A stretch of DNA of 64,000 nt from Halohasta litchfieldiae (GTDB lineage: Archaea; Halobacteriota; Halobacteria; Halobacteriales; Haloferacaceae). Where the stretch lies: contig NZ_CP024845.1 in NCBI RefSeq assembly GCF_002788215.1, positions 2,046,001 to 2,110,000 on the forward strand, in the 5' to 3' direction. Position numbers and translations under genes: made by a program. The notes beneath the pieces are model-generated. The model had not been told where the DNA came from. It made no database searches and saw nothing but the letters and a program-made list of their open reading frames with translations. Of the stretch, positions 27,891-36,978 are shown one piece after another; positions within the stretch are counted from its first letter, which is position 1, and each line of letters starts with the position of its first letter.

Positions 27891-27932
27891 TCGTATCGTT
27901 ACCTGGTTGCAAAGTGCTACTGGATCTGCCCG

Positions 27933-28064
27933 ATGGGCGAGGTCTTCGAGGAACCGCTGTCGGCGTTCTTCTCTGGCTTCGGTGCGCTGTTGGCGCTGAT
28001 TTTGGTCTCGGTTGGCTTGGCTGTGTGCTTCGGGACTACTTCGCGTAACGCCAAGCGTCACTGA
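27933..28064 (+). CDS. Very small single-helix membrane protein
   Basis: 43 residues: short acidic start (MGEVFEEPL), one hydrophobic helix (FGALLALILVSVGLAVCFG), and a basic tail (SRNAKRH). This follows the positive-inside rule with the tail in the cytoplasm. It lies 38 bases before the MFS gene on the same strand. No family recognised. The short length makes the call uncertain, but the composition is that of a genuine membrane micro-protein. Confidence 0.5.
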   Translation: MGEVFEEPLSAFFSGFGALLALILVSVGLAVCFGTTSRNAKRH

Positions 28065-28102
28065 TCGGAGATACTATCAGCGAACCGTCTACAAAGGGAA
28101 TC

Positions 28103-29467
28103 ATGTCCGAACGCTGGCTGTATGGCTGGGGGCTCGGCTCGATTGCGCTCGGCGGCGCGTCGCTTGTCGTTCCATTGTATCTCGTCGACCTCGGTGGCGG
28201 ACCTGTTGTGCTCGGCCTGCTTGCAGCAGTCGCCGCCTTCGTCGGCGTCCCCGGTGCGCTCGTATTCGGCCGAATTGCCGACAAAACCGGCAAACGCCGA
28301 ACGCTCGTTCTCGCCGCGCTCGCCCTTATTACCGCCGCCATCGCCGTGATTCCATTCCTTGGGAGCCTCATACCAGTGATCATCGCAAACGGCGTGATCT
28401 GGTTTGCGTTCGCCGCGGCCACGCCAGTCGTGACCCTGCTGGCAGTCGCTGACGTTCCTGAATCCGACTGGAGCGACCAGATTGCGCTCCTCAACAAGTA
28501 TCAGGGCGTCGGCTGGGCCATCGGCCTGCTGGTTGGGGCGCTGTGGACCGCCCTCGGCGCGCGATTGCTCCCTGCAGATCTGGTGATCCGGACACTATTC
28601 GTTCCGTTGGCGGCCTGTGCCGCAGTTGGGTTGCTGTTCGGGAGTCGGACCCTGCCTCCGGATCCGACGACGCGGCTTGGGTCGACGGTCTCCGGGGACC
28701 GACTCCGGCGGGCGCTCCGGCGATCAGACCGGTTCAGCGTTCGCACGGTCACGTTTCCGGTTACGGTCGGGCGGGCCGACTTCCGTGGGCTCCACCCCCG
28801 TCAGTTCGTCGACCGATTTACGCCCACGCTCGCACTCTACTTCCTCGCTATCTTCCTCTGTTTTGCGGGGTTTTCGGCCTTCTTCGCGCCGCTACCTGCC
28901 TTTTTAACTGAGACCGGATTCGGCTCGGACGGGATCTTCGTCCTCTATCTGGTCAGTAGCATCGCTGCGGCCGTTTGTTTCGGTGTCACCGGCAGCTTAG
29001 CGAGAAAATGGGATGCCGAACTGCTCCAGATCGTCGGCTTATCGGCTCGTAGCCTTGCGTTTCCGCTGGTCGCAGTTGTCTGTCTCGCACTTGGCATCAC
29101 CGCGGTCGGATCCGGTCTCGCCGCGGTCGTCTTCGCGCTGATCGGGGTGACATGGGCCGTCATTGCCGTGACTGCCGGGACGCTCGTTACCCAACTCTCG
29201 CCCACCGCAATTCGTGGTGAGGCACACGGCATGTACGCCGCTCTCGGTGCGCTGGCCGGCGGTGTCGGCAGCATCCTCGGCGGCTGGCTCGCCGCCGAGA
29301 GCTACCTCGTCGCCTTCGGAACCGCGGGTGGCCTCGTCCTCTCGGGGGCCCTGATCGTCGGCTTCGTTCGTCGACGGACTACCAGCAACCGTCGACCGAC
29401 CCAGACTGTGGGTTCGTTGTCACCCTCCGAGCGGACTGAGACGGTGGATCTCGCTCAATCGGAGTGA
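28103..29467 (+). CDS. Major facilitator superfamily transporter
   Basis: 454 residues and about 12 membrane helices. Loop 2-3 signature: GRIADKTGKRRTL. A charged central loop with many Arg (near 200-240, RALRRSDRF) separates the halves, and helix 12 is followed by a 40-residue Arg/Ser/Thr-rich tail. Substrate unknown. It is unrelated in detail to the transporter at 17599, so not a recent duplicate. ATG at 28103; the tiny membrane protein precedes it. Confidence 0.9.
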   Translation: MSERWLYGWGLGSIALGGASLVVPLYLVDLGGGPVVLGLLAAVAAFVGVPGALVFGRIADKTGKRRTLVLAALALITAAIAVIPFLGSLIPVIIANGVIWFAFAAATPVVTLLAVADVPESDWSDQIALLNKYQGVGWAIGLLVGALWTALGARLLPADLVIRTLFVPLAACAAVGLLFGSRTLPPDPTTRLGSTVSGDRLRRALRRSDRFSVRTVTFPVTVGRADFRGLHPRQFVDRFTPTLALYFLAIFLCFAGFSAFFAPLPAFLTETGFGSDGIFVLYLVSSIAAAVCFGVTGSLARKWDAELLQIVGLSARSLAFPLVAVVCLALGITAVGSGLAAVVFALIGVTWAVIAVTAGTLVTQLSPTAIRGEAHGMYAALGALAGGVGSILGGWLAAESYLVAFGTAGGLVLSGALIVGFVRRRTTSNRRPTQTVGSLSPSERTETVDLAQSE

Positions 29468-29524
29468 GGTCGCCTCGACAGTCGAATCGCAGTTCCTTTT
29501 GCCCAGCCAGCCGCCGATAGCAGT

Positions 29525-30610
29525 ATGAACGGACAGCTCCGCGACGGCGTCGTCGAGATCGGCGGCAACGCCCGCCAGCAGTTCTACGACGCCCGCGGCT
29601 ACGGCACTCCCAACGGCGGCAATGAAATCCGTGTCTCCCGTGTTGAGGCCGCCCATCTGCTGTTTCGCGGCGACCTCGACCGTATTGTCGACCACGACGG
29701 CAGCGGCGACCATCTCGACTTTCAGGCGTTCTTTGTTGCCTCTGCGTCGACTGCCGACCGCTTTGCGCTCCGATTTCTGGTGTACGCCGAACTCCGTGAC
29801 CGAGGCTTCTATCTCTCGCCCGCCCGCGATGGGTGGCCCGGCGAGGACGGCAACGAGTGGACCGATCTCACGGTCTACCCTCGTGGTACTAAACCCGGTG
29901 ACGGCGAACCGGCCCACCGAATCGTGGTCGTCGGCGAGCGCGCTTCAATTCCCGCCAGCGATATGGGTGGGGTGACATTCGCTATTGTCGACGAGGAAAG
30001 CGAAATCTCCTATCTCGAAACTGAAAGCCCCGACTTTGACGGCGGAACCACCTACCAGCTGCCCGACTCACTCACTGGCTCGCTCATCGACGACCGAGTC
30101 GTCGTCTGGGATGCTCCGGATGGGTTCTACGACCACGGGTTCTACGGCCAGCCGTTGACCGCACGGGAGGCAATCGTCGACTCCGCAGTCCAACTCTCGC
30201 TGGTCGAGGCTGCTGGTCTTGCGGCTGAGGGCCACCTCGAACTCACCGACGTCGACAGCGTCGACGACTCCGCAACCGAGGCGATCCGCGAGCGTGGCCG
30301 GGCTGTCGAGGGCGAGCGATTCGACCGCCGGCTGGCGGTTTATCGCGCCCTCCGTAGCCAGCAGGTCGTCCCCAAAACAGGGTACAAGTTCGGTGCGGAT
30401 TTCCGGACCTACAACACCGTCGAGTCGGTCGACGAGTTGCCCCACTCCGAACATCTCGTTCGGGTCGTTGAGCCAGACCACGCGTTCGATCCCCGCGAGC
30501 TATCGCTGGATGTACGACTCGCCGGTGGGGTCAGGAAACGAATGGTTTTTGCGCTGACCGGAGCGAAAGGAGAGATAGACTGGCTCACCGTGAGCCGACT
30601 TACGCCATGA
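29525..30610 (+). CDS. endA: tRNA-splicing endonuclease EndA
   Basis: 361 residues, the fused two-repeat form that works as a homodimer. The N-terminal repeat (1-170) is a degenerate copy. The C-terminal repeat holds the catalytic triad: Tyr in GYKFGADFRTY, His in PHSEHLVRVV, and Lys in GGVRKRMVFAL. It cuts introns at bulge-helix-bulge structures in pre-tRNAs and in pre-rRNA processing stems such as those of the rRNA operon at 47091-52267. Its stop overlaps the trpS ATG by four bases (ATGA). Confidence 0.94.
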   Translation: MNGQLRDGVVEIGGNARQQFYDARGYGTPNGGNEIRVSRVEAAHLLFRGDLDRIVDHDGSGDHLDFQAFFVASASTADRFALRFLVYAELRDRGFYLSPARDGWPGEDGNEWTDLTVYPRGTKPGDGEPAHRIVVVGERASIPASDMGGVTFAIVDEESEISYLETESPDFDGGTTYQLPDSLTGSLIDDRVVVWDAPDGFYDHGFYGQPLTAREAIVDSAVQLSLVEAAGLAAEGHLELTDVDSVDDSATEAIRERGRAVEGERFDRRLAVYRALRSQQVVPKTGYKFGADFRTYNTVESVDELPHSEHLVRVVEPDHAFDPRELSLDVRLAGGVRKRMVFALTGAKGEIDWLTVSRLTP

Positions 30611-32214
30611 CAGACGAGGATACACCCCCCAGAGGGACAGACCACGATGGTGGCACAGAGCGCCGAGCCGCGCCGCTGACCGACGGCGGCGTCGACGAAA
30701 CCACCATCGACCCGTGGGGATCGTCGACAATTGCCGACTACCGCAAACTGTTCGAGGAATTCGGTATCGAGGAGTTTGACTCTTTGCTCGGCGACGTCCC
30801 CAACCCCCACTATCTGATGCGTCGGGGAGTCATCTTCGGCCACCGTGACTACAGCCCGGTTGCCGAGGCCCTCGAAAACGGCGATGATGCCGCCGTCCTC
30901 TCGGGGTTCATGCCAACCGGCGACCCCCACATCGGCCACAAACTCGTCTTCGACGAGATTATTTGGCATCAACAGCAGGGAGCCGACGCCTATGGCCTGA
31001 TCGCTGATCTCGAAGCCCACTCGGCCCGTGGAATGAGTTGGGACGAAATAGATGAGCATGCCGAGAGCTATCTGTTGAGCCTGATCGCCCTCGGCTTCGA
31101 CGCCGAGGACGGAACGCTCTACCGACAGTCCCAGAACCGCGAGCTTCAGGACCTCGCGTTCGAACTCGGCTCGAATGCCCGGTTCGCCGAATTCGGTTCG
31201 ATTTACGGTTTCGACGGCGAAACCAGTATCTCACACATGCAGAGCGTCGTCACCCAGATGGCCGACATGCTCTACCCGCAGTTGGTCGACGGTCCGAAAC
31301 CAACCGTTATTCCGGTTGGTCCTGACCAAGACCCCCACGTCCGGCTTGCCCGCGATCTGGCCGTTCGGATGCGATTTTTCAAGGTCACCGAGGCCTACGC
31401 CAGTTTCGAGGTCGACGCTACCGAACGGGAGTTGGTTGGCCGAGCCTACGATGTGCTGAGCGAGAAGCTGGCCAACGACGAGATGGTTCGCTGCGAGGAC
31501 GCCGCCGACTGGCTCGACAATCACGAGGTCGACGCCGAACTCACCGCGGCCCGCACCTCGGCCGTTGACAAACTCTCCGAGGCAGGCATGGAGCCGGTTC
31601 GGCCACGGGTTCGGTTCTTCCACCGCCACGGTCCCGACGAGGCCTTCGAGGCGATGATCGAGGCCATCGAGGGCGAAAAACGGGTGTACGAGGGCCATAT
31701 CGACAGCTTTGATCTCGACATCGAGGAGGCCGAAACACTGGCTCGGGACGTGGAAGTCGACGCAGGCGGCTACGGCTTCATCCAGCCGTCCTCGATATAC
31801 CATCGGTTTATGACCGGCCTCACCGGTGGCAAAATGTCGTCGTCGATTCCGGCCAGCCACATCAGCCTGCTTGATGACCCTGAAGACGGCTACGACAAGG
31901 TCAAATCCGCGACCACGGGTGGTCGAGATACTGCCGAAAAACAGCGCGAACTCGGCGGCGAGGCTGACGACTGTCCGGTGTACGAACTGTATGCCTACCT
32001 GCTGGCCCAGGACGACGACGAGTTTGCGAAGACGGTCTACGACGAGTGTGTCGGCGGCGAGCGACTTTGCGGTGACTGCAAAGAACAGGCTGCGGAGCTA
32101 ATGAAGGAGTTCCTCGCAGATCATCAGGAGAAACGCGAGGAGGCCAAAGAACTGCTCGCGGAGTGCGATATCGAACTCGAATCGGACCGCAAGGGTCCCG
32201 GCGGCTCGCACTGA
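30607..32214 (+). CDS. trpS: Tryptophanyl-tRNA synthetase
   Basis: 535 residues. Class I signatures: PTGDPHIGH (HIGH equivalent) near residue 108 and GGKMSSS (KMSKS) near 410. A 60-residue acidic N-terminal extension precedes the Rossmann fold. The C-terminal helical part contains ERLCGDCKEQAAELMKEFL. The translational overlap with endA makes sense: haloarchaeal tRNA-Trp carries an intron removed by EndA before TrpS charges it. Confidence 0.94.
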   Translation: MTDEDTPPRGTDHDGGTERRAAPLTDGGVDETTIDPWGSSTIADYRKLFEEFGIEEFDSLLGDVPNPHYLMRRGVIFGHRDYSPVAEALENGDDAAVLSGFMPTGDPHIGHKLVFDEIIWHQQQGADAYGLIADLEAHSARGMSWDEIDEHAESYLLSLIALGFDAEDGTLYRQSQNRELQDLAFELGSNARFAEFGSIYGFDGETSISHMQSVVTQMADMLYPQLVDGPKPTVIPVGPDQDPHVRLARDLAVRMRFFKVTEAYASFEVDATERELVGRAYDVLSEKLANDEMVRCEDAADWLDNHEVDAELTAARTSAVDKLSEAGMEPVRPRVRFFHRHGPDEAFEAMIEAIEGEKRVYEGHIDSFDLDIEEAETLARDVEVDAGGYGFIQPSSIYHRFMTGLTGGKMSSSIPASHISLLDDPEDGYDKVKSATTGGRDTAEKQRELGGEADDCPVYELYAYLLAQDDDEFAKTVYDECVGGERLCGDCKEQAAELMKEFLADHQEKREEAKELLAECDIELESDRKGPGGSH

Positions 32215-32330
32215 GGGTCAGTTCTCCATCCTCGTCGACCGCCACTGCGGCGTCTCTGGCTGGCAGTTCACAGACTGCCTCATTTCAATACAGTGAACTT
32301 ACTTTTACTGGCGTAATTTAACCCATTGGT

Positions 32331-32657
32331 ATGTACGAACCAGCCACGCTCGTGCTTTCGGCACTGCTCTCAGTGACTGGGTTACTGAGTATCCCGGTTG
32401 GCTACCGAATCTACGTTGCAGAACAACGGTCCGAAGCCGGTCGACTGTGGACGCTCTACTGTGTGTTATCGGCCGCAGAGTGTGCAACCGGCCTTTTTGT
32501 TTTCACGTGGGTGCTGACACGAGGACTGCCATCGATCTGGCTTTTTATACTGCTTCCACTCAGTGTGATGCCTCGATCACTCATCCAGTGGCCCATGCAC
32601 AAGCGGATGGCGTACACACCATGGATCTATCGCGTGTTCGACACACCGAGTTCCTGA
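32331..32657 (+). CDS. Small membrane protein, unknown
   Basis: 108 residues with about three hydrophobic helices (TLVLSALLSVTGLLSIPVGY; CVLSAAECATGLFVFTWVL; WLFILLPLSVMPRSL), and a polar tail. A TTTTACTGG A+T block about 25-30 bases upstream may be its promoter. No family recognised. Convergent with the HTH gene, 12 bases apart. Coding call supported by helix periodicity only. Confidence 0.6.
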   Translation: MYEPATLVLSALLSVTGLLSIPVGYRIYVAEQRSEAGRLWTLYCVLSAAECATGLFVFTWVLTRGLPSIWLFILLPLSVMPRSLIQWPMHKRMAYTPWIYRVFDTPSS

Positions 32658-32669
32658 GGCTCGCGTCGA

Positions 32670-32885
32670 CTACCAGATCAGCCACACGTCACCGTTGGCC
32701 GTCTCGCGGCGCTCGATCAAGCCGACTTCCGCCATCATCTTGAGGCGGTCTCGAATGGTCGCAATGCTTTCTTCGATCTCGGCGGCAATACGGTCGGTTG
32801 GCAAGGCTTTGTGCTCTTCGAGAAGGTGGAGAATCGTCTCATCCGGGGGACTGTCAGTAGGATGTGTCTCGTTATCACAGTCCAC
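32670..32885 (-). CDS. Small winged-helix DNA-binding protein
   Basis: 71 residues. The core ETILHLLEEHKALPTDRIAA then ESIATIRDRLKMMAEVGLIE is a helix-turn-helix with the recognition helix at about 42-55, followed by a wing (RRETANGDVWLIW). Such mini-wHTH proteins are common haloarchaeal regulators. Start GTG at 32885. A perfect 13-base palindrome sits 15-27 bases upstream and may be its own operator. Target genes unknown; the divergent acetyltransferase is a candidate. Confidence 0.72.
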   Translation of the reverse strand: MDCDNETHPTDSPPDETILHLLEEHKALPTDRIAAEIEESIATIRDRLKMMAEVGLIERRETANGDVWLIW

Positions 32886-32899
32886 ATGTGTACTGCATC

Positions 32900-32912
32900 A
32901 ATCAAGTTGATT
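32900..32912. promoter_or_regulatory. Palindrome in the divergent promoter region, possible operator
   Basis: AATCAA-G-TTGATT is a perfect inverted repeat. It covers the position where the TATA box of the leftward winged-helix gene should lie (about 27 bases before its GTG), so binding there would block transcription. Which protein binds is inference. Confidence 0.4.
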
Positions 32913-32977
32913 AACTCTATCGGTCAACTTTCAGTGGTGGCCACCTGCTCCCGTATTCGCGTCCGCTCTCTGTCGAC

Positions 32978-32988
32978 TATATATAAAT
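32978..32988 (+). promoter_or_regulatory. TATA box before the acetyltransferase gene
   Basis: TATATATAAAT centred at about 32983. A transcription start 26-29 bases later falls on 33009-33012, which is the GTG chosen as start of the next gene. Confidence 0.55.
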
Positions 32989-33011
32989 ACGGATCGCGAA
33001 TGGTGTCTGCT

Positions 33012-33578
33012 GTGACCAGTGAAAAACAAGCGATGCGCAGCGGGGCGCTGTACGATCCCACTGCTCCCGAACTCGTGGCCGACCGCACGGCGGCTCGGGA
33101 CCTGACGAGGCGCTACAATCAAACGTCGACTGATGAGGCGTCACGCCGACAGGACCTGCTCGAATCATTGTTCGGCTCGCTCGGCGAGAGTTGTACCGTC
33201 GAGCCACCGTTTCGCTGTGATTACGGCGACAATATCCACGTCGACGAAGGGTTCTACGCCAATTTCGACTGTGTCATCTTGGATGTCTGTCCCGTCGAGA
33301 TCGGCCGAAACTGCAAACTCGGGCCGAGCGTCCACATCTACACTGCGACCCATCCACTCGATCCCGACGAGCGGGCCGGGGGCTTAGAGTACGGCAAGCC
33401 AGTCTCCATCGGTGATGACGTCTGGATCGGTGGCAACGCCACGATCAATCCCGGCGTGACCGTCGGTGATGGCTCCGTGATCGCCTCCGGTACGGTCGTC
33501 ACTGAAGACGTTCCTAAGGGCGTTGTCGTTGGCGGCAATCCGGCGACTATTATAAAAGACGTCGACGCGAACGACTGA
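33012..33578 (+). CDS. Sugar O-acetyltransferase, maltose/galactoside type (left-handed beta helix)
   Basis: 188 residues. N-terminal maltose-acetyltransferase motif TSEKQAMRSGALYDP, then hexapeptide repeats (VEIGRNCKLGPSVHIYTA; VWIGGNATINPGVTVGDGSV) that build the trimeric beta-helix, with the catalytic His in TATHPLD. Transfers acetyl from acetyl-CoA to a sugar hydroxyl. The start is ambiguous: ATG 33000 or GTG 33012. The TATA box spacing and the family's usual N-terminus favour GTG 33012. Substrate unknown. Confidence 0.88.
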   Translation: MTSEKQAMRSGALYDPTAPELVADRTAARDLTRRYNQTSTDEASRRQDLLESLFGSLGESCTVEPPFRCDYGDNIHVDEGFYANFDCVILDVCPVEIGRNCKLGPSVHIYTATHPLDPDERAGGLEYGKPVSIGDDVWIGGNATINPGVTVGDGSVIASGTVVTEDVPKGVVVGGNPATIIKDVDAND

Positions 33579-33655
33579 CGCATCTCGAGTCTCGTCAGTT
33601 GCTCCCGTCTTCGCAAACGCTAACTGTCGACCCTTCTCATTCCCTCCAACAAGCG

Positions 33656-35161
33656 ATGCGACTCCCGGACTCTCAACTCGCGGTGTTGGACGCCGCGAAC
33701 ACGACCGACGAACCGACCGTCGACCGGCTGGCCGACGAAACAGGACTCAAGTCTGCTTCCGTCACCGGTGCGGCCTTCGACCTCCGCGACGAGGGACTCG
33801 TCTCTGTCGAAGAGACGACCGACACCGACGCCGAACTCACCGACGAGGCTCACGAGTATCTCGATGACGGCCTCCCTGAGATTCGGCTCTACCGTGCTGC
33901 AATCGACGCCGGGGCCGACGACGAACCGGTGTCGATGGGCCAACTCATCGGCGCATCGGGCCTCGGCGGCCCGCAGGTCGACATCGCGCTGTCGAACTTC
34001 GCGCGCAAAGGCTACGGCGTGATTGATTCGGGCGACGTCACCGCCGACCCGGATGCCGACCCCGACGTCGACCCCGAACAGGCTGCCCTCGAATCGCTGG
34101 CCGCAGGCGACTCTGTCGACGATACTGATCTCCTCGATCAACTCGAACGCCGTGAACTGATCGTCCAGAGCGAGCGTACGGTTCGCACGATCCAGCCGAC
34201 CGACGAGGGCACAGCCGCTCTCGAAGCAGGCATCGAGGTCGCCGAAACGGTCGACGCACTCACCCCCGAAATGCTGACCAGCGGCGAGTGGGAAGATGTC
34301 GAGTTCACCGAGTACAATGTGGAAGCTGACGCACCACGCGTTGAGGGTGGTCGCAAGCACATCCTCCGGCAGACGTCTGACCGCGTCAAGGACGTACTGG
34401 TTGGGATGGGCTTCAAAGAGATGGACGGTCCCCATGCTGACGCCGACTTCTGGATCAACGACTGTCTATTCATGCCACAAGATCACCCCGCGCGCACGCA
34501 TTGGGATCGGTTCGCCCTCGACGTGCCGGGGATTCAGGATCTCCCCGACCAGTTGGTCGACCGCGTCGAGTCGGCCCATCGCAACGGTGTCGGCGACGAT
34601 GGTGAGGGCTATCATTCACCCTGGAGCCGTGACTTTGCTGAAGCTGTTGCCCTCCGGGGTCACACGACCTCCTTATCAATGCGGTATCTCTCCGGCTTTG
34701 CGGGTGCGGACATCGACCCACCGCAGCGGTATTTCTCGGTCGAGAAGGTCTACCGCAACGACACGCTCGATCCGACTCACCTGCTCGAATTCTTCCAGAT
34801 TGAGGGCTGGGTGATGGCCGAGGATCTCTCTGTTCGGGACCTGATGGGCACCTTCGAGGAGTTTTACAAGCAGTTCGGGATTACGGATATTCAGTTCAAA
34901 CCCCACTACAATCCATACACGGAGCCATCCTTCGAACTGTTCGGCACCCACCCGACCACGGGCGAACTCGTCGAGATCGGCAACTCCGGGATGTTCCGCC
35001 CTGAAGTGCTCGAACCGCTCGGAATCGAGTGTGATGTGATGGCGTGGGGGCTCGCCCTCGAACGACTCTTGATGCTTATGTATGGCTTCGAAGACATCCG
35101 CGATGTTCACGGGACGCTGTGTGATCTTGAACTGCTGCGAGAGACGGAGGTGGTTTACTAA
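33656..35161 (+). CDS. pheS: Phenylalanyl-tRNA synthetase alpha subunit
   Basis: 501 residues. The N-terminal ~220 residues hold winged-helix-like modules (QLAVLDAANTTDEPTVDRLA), as in archaeal/eukaryal PheS. The class II catalytic core follows: motif 2 region YFSVEKVYRNDTLDPTHLLEF reduced here as KVYRNDTLDPTHL, and motif 3 GLALERLLMLMYG near the end. Charges tRNA-Phe with PheT in an alpha2beta2 tetramer. ATG at 33656 chosen over the longer open frame because family sequences begin at this point. Its stop overlaps the pheT ATG by one base. Confidence 0.95.
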   Translation: MRLPDSQLAVLDAANTTDEPTVDRLADETGLKSASVTGAAFDLRDEGLVSVEETTDTDAELTDEAHEYLDDGLPEIRLYRAAIDAGADDEPVSMGQLIGASGLGGPQVDIALSNFARKGYGVIDSGDVTADPDADPDVDPEQAALESLAAGDSVDDTDLLDQLERRELIVQSERTVRTIQPTDEGTAALEAGIEVAETVDALTPEMLTSGEWEDVEFTEYNVEADAPRVEGGRKHILRQTSDRVKDVLVGMGFKEMDGPHADADFWINDCLFMPQDHPARTHWDRFALDVPGIQDLPDQLVDRVESAHRNGVGDDGEGYHSPWSRDFAEAVALRGHTTSLSMRYLSGFAGADIDPPQRYFSVEKVYRNDTLDPTHLLEFFQIEGWVMAEDLSVRDLMGTFEEFYKQFGITDIQFKPHYNPYTEPSFELFGTHPTTGELVEIGNSGMFRPEVLEPLGIECDVMAWGLALERLLMLMYGFEDIRDVHGTLCDLELLRETEVVY

Positions 35162-36912
35162 TGCCTGTAGTCGACGTCGACCCTGACGAACTCCGCAAGT
35201 TGACTGGCCACGACGAGAAATCCGACGAAGAACTCAAAGATGACCTGTTCAATCTCGGCCTCGAATACGAAGGCGAGACCGAGGAGGGATTCATGCAACT
35301 CGAATTCGCGCCCGACCGCCTCGATCGCCTCTCGGTCGAAGGCGTCGCCCGGTCGCTTCGCTACCAGTACGGCGACGACCGCGGCCTGTATGTCCCCAAC
35401 ACGAACGACCCCGACTGGACGTTCCACGTCGAAGAGAGCGTCCCCGATGGTCGACCGTACGTCACCGGTGCGGTCGTCCGGGACGTGAACCTGACCGAAG
35501 ACGCCCTCGACTCGCTGATCCAGTTGCAGGAAAAACTCCATGCGACGATGGGTCGCAAGCGAGCCAAGGCCGCAATCGGAATTCACGACTTGACGATGGT
35601 CAAGGGCCAGTCCTACGATGACGACGAGGGGGGTCCCTCGATCACATACAAAGGCATTGACCCCGAGGGCGACAGCTTCGTCCCGCTCGAATCCGACGCC
35701 GAGATGACGCCCACCGAAGTGCTCGCATCCCACGAGACCGGCAAAAAATACGCCGACCTCTTGGATGGCTTCGAGCAGTATCCCGCCATCTACGACCAAC
35801 TCGGCCTGTTTTCGTTCCCGCCAGTAATCAACGGCAAACGAACCGAGGTCGAACCCGAATCCCGCGATCTCCTCATCGAACTCACCGGGACCGATCAGTG
35901 GACCATCGACCACATCTGCAACATCATCTGCTATGCGCTGTCGGCGCGTGGTGGCACCATCGAAGAAGTCGACATCGAGTACGCCAGCGCGGCTGCGGCT
36001 GATGACAACTACGGCCAAACCCTCGTCCGACCTGATTTCGAAGTCCGGACCAAGAGCCTCAGCCACGACCGTATCGAGACGGTTCTCGGGATTGATCTCG
36101 ACCGGTCGACCGTCTTGGATCTCTTCGAGCGCGCTGGACTCTCGGCGTCGGTCGACGAATCCGTCGACGCTAAGGAGACGATATACGAGGTCGAAATCCC
36201 ACCCAACAGGGTGGATGTACTGCATCCGATGGATCTGATTGATGACCTCGGTCGGGCCTACGGCTTCAACGAACTGGAGCCACACTATCCCGACGTCGGG
36301 ACCGTGGGTGGTCGACACGAGCGCACCCGCCTCGAAGACGCCACCCGCGCGAGTCTCGTTGGACTGGGCTTCGAGGACCTGTTGAACTTCCATATGATCT
36401 CCGGGGAAGCCAACTACGACCGACTCAACATCGAACCCGGCACCGATATTGTCGGTGCAGGTGAGCCAGTCGAGATCACTGGTCCGTACAGTGAGGACTA
36501 CACACAGCTCCGAAGCTGGGTGCTACCGTCGCTGCTGATGGTGCTGGAAAACAATACGCATCGAGCCTATCCGCAGGAGTTGGCCGAGATTGGGCTGGCC
36601 GCGGAAGTCGACGAGACCGAAAACACCAATGTCGCCGAATGGCGCTCGGTTGGCGCGGTCGTGGCCCGCCACGACGCGACCTACGAGGACGCCAAAGCGC
36701 GACTTGCCGCGCTCTGTGAGGACTTCGACGTCGACCTCGAAACCCCGGCGACCGAGCATCCGAGCTTCATCCCGGGTCGCGTTGCCGATGTCGTGATCGA
36801 CGGCGAGACAGTGGGTGTCATTGGCGAGATTCACCCACAAGTCTTGGTCGACCACGATCTCGAACTGCCGGTCGCGGCGTTCGAACTCCGACTTGACGCG
36901 CTCTCCGAGTAG
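35161..36912 (+). CDS. pheT: Phenylalanyl-tRNA synthetase beta subunit
   Basis: 583 residues, the archaeal length, lacking the bacterial N-terminal OB and C-terminal anticodon-binding domains. Contains the B3/4-type domain (residues 90-250; LYVPNTNDPDWTFHVEESV region reduced to a few conserved positions), the B5 domain (near 280-370; VEIPPNRVDVLHPMDLIDD), and the degenerate catalytic-like domain at the C-terminus. The TAATG junction with pheS shows coupled translation. No editing-site change was evident by eye. Confidence 0.95.
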   Translation: MPVVDVDPDELRKLTGHDEKSDEELKDDLFNLGLEYEGETEEGFMQLEFAPDRLDRLSVEGVARSLRYQYGDDRGLYVPNTNDPDWTFHVEESVPDGRPYVTGAVVRDVNLTEDALDSLIQLQEKLHATMGRKRAKAAIGIHDLTMVKGQSYDDDEGGPSITYKGIDPEGDSFVPLESDAEMTPTEVLASHETGKKYADLLDGFEQYPAIYDQLGLFSFPPVINGKRTEVEPESRDLLIELTGTDQWTIDHICNIICYALSARGGTIEEVDIEYASAAAADDNYGQTLVRPDFEVRTKSLSHDRIETVLGIDLDRSTVLDLFERAGLSASVDESVDAKETIYEVEIPPNRVDVLHPMDLIDDLGRAYGFNELEPHYPDVGTVGGRHERTRLEDATRASLVGLGFEDLLNFHMISGEANYDRLNIEPGTDIVGAGEPVEITGPYSEDYTQLRSWVLPSLLMVLENNTHRAYPQELAEIGLAAEVDETENTNVAEWRSVGAVVARHDATYEDAKARLAALCEDFDVDLETPATEHPSFIPGRVADVVIDGETVGVIGEIHPQVLVDHDLELPVAAFELRLDALSE

Positions 36913-36978
36913 CGACTCAGCGTTTCTGTCGACTGAATGCGACGTACGCCTAAGTACGTGGCAACCATCTATCGAGTA

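Noticed and set aside
35158-36393. 411-residue open frame antisense to pheT
   Set aside because: Val/Asp/Gly-rich shadow of the pheT codons with no motif.
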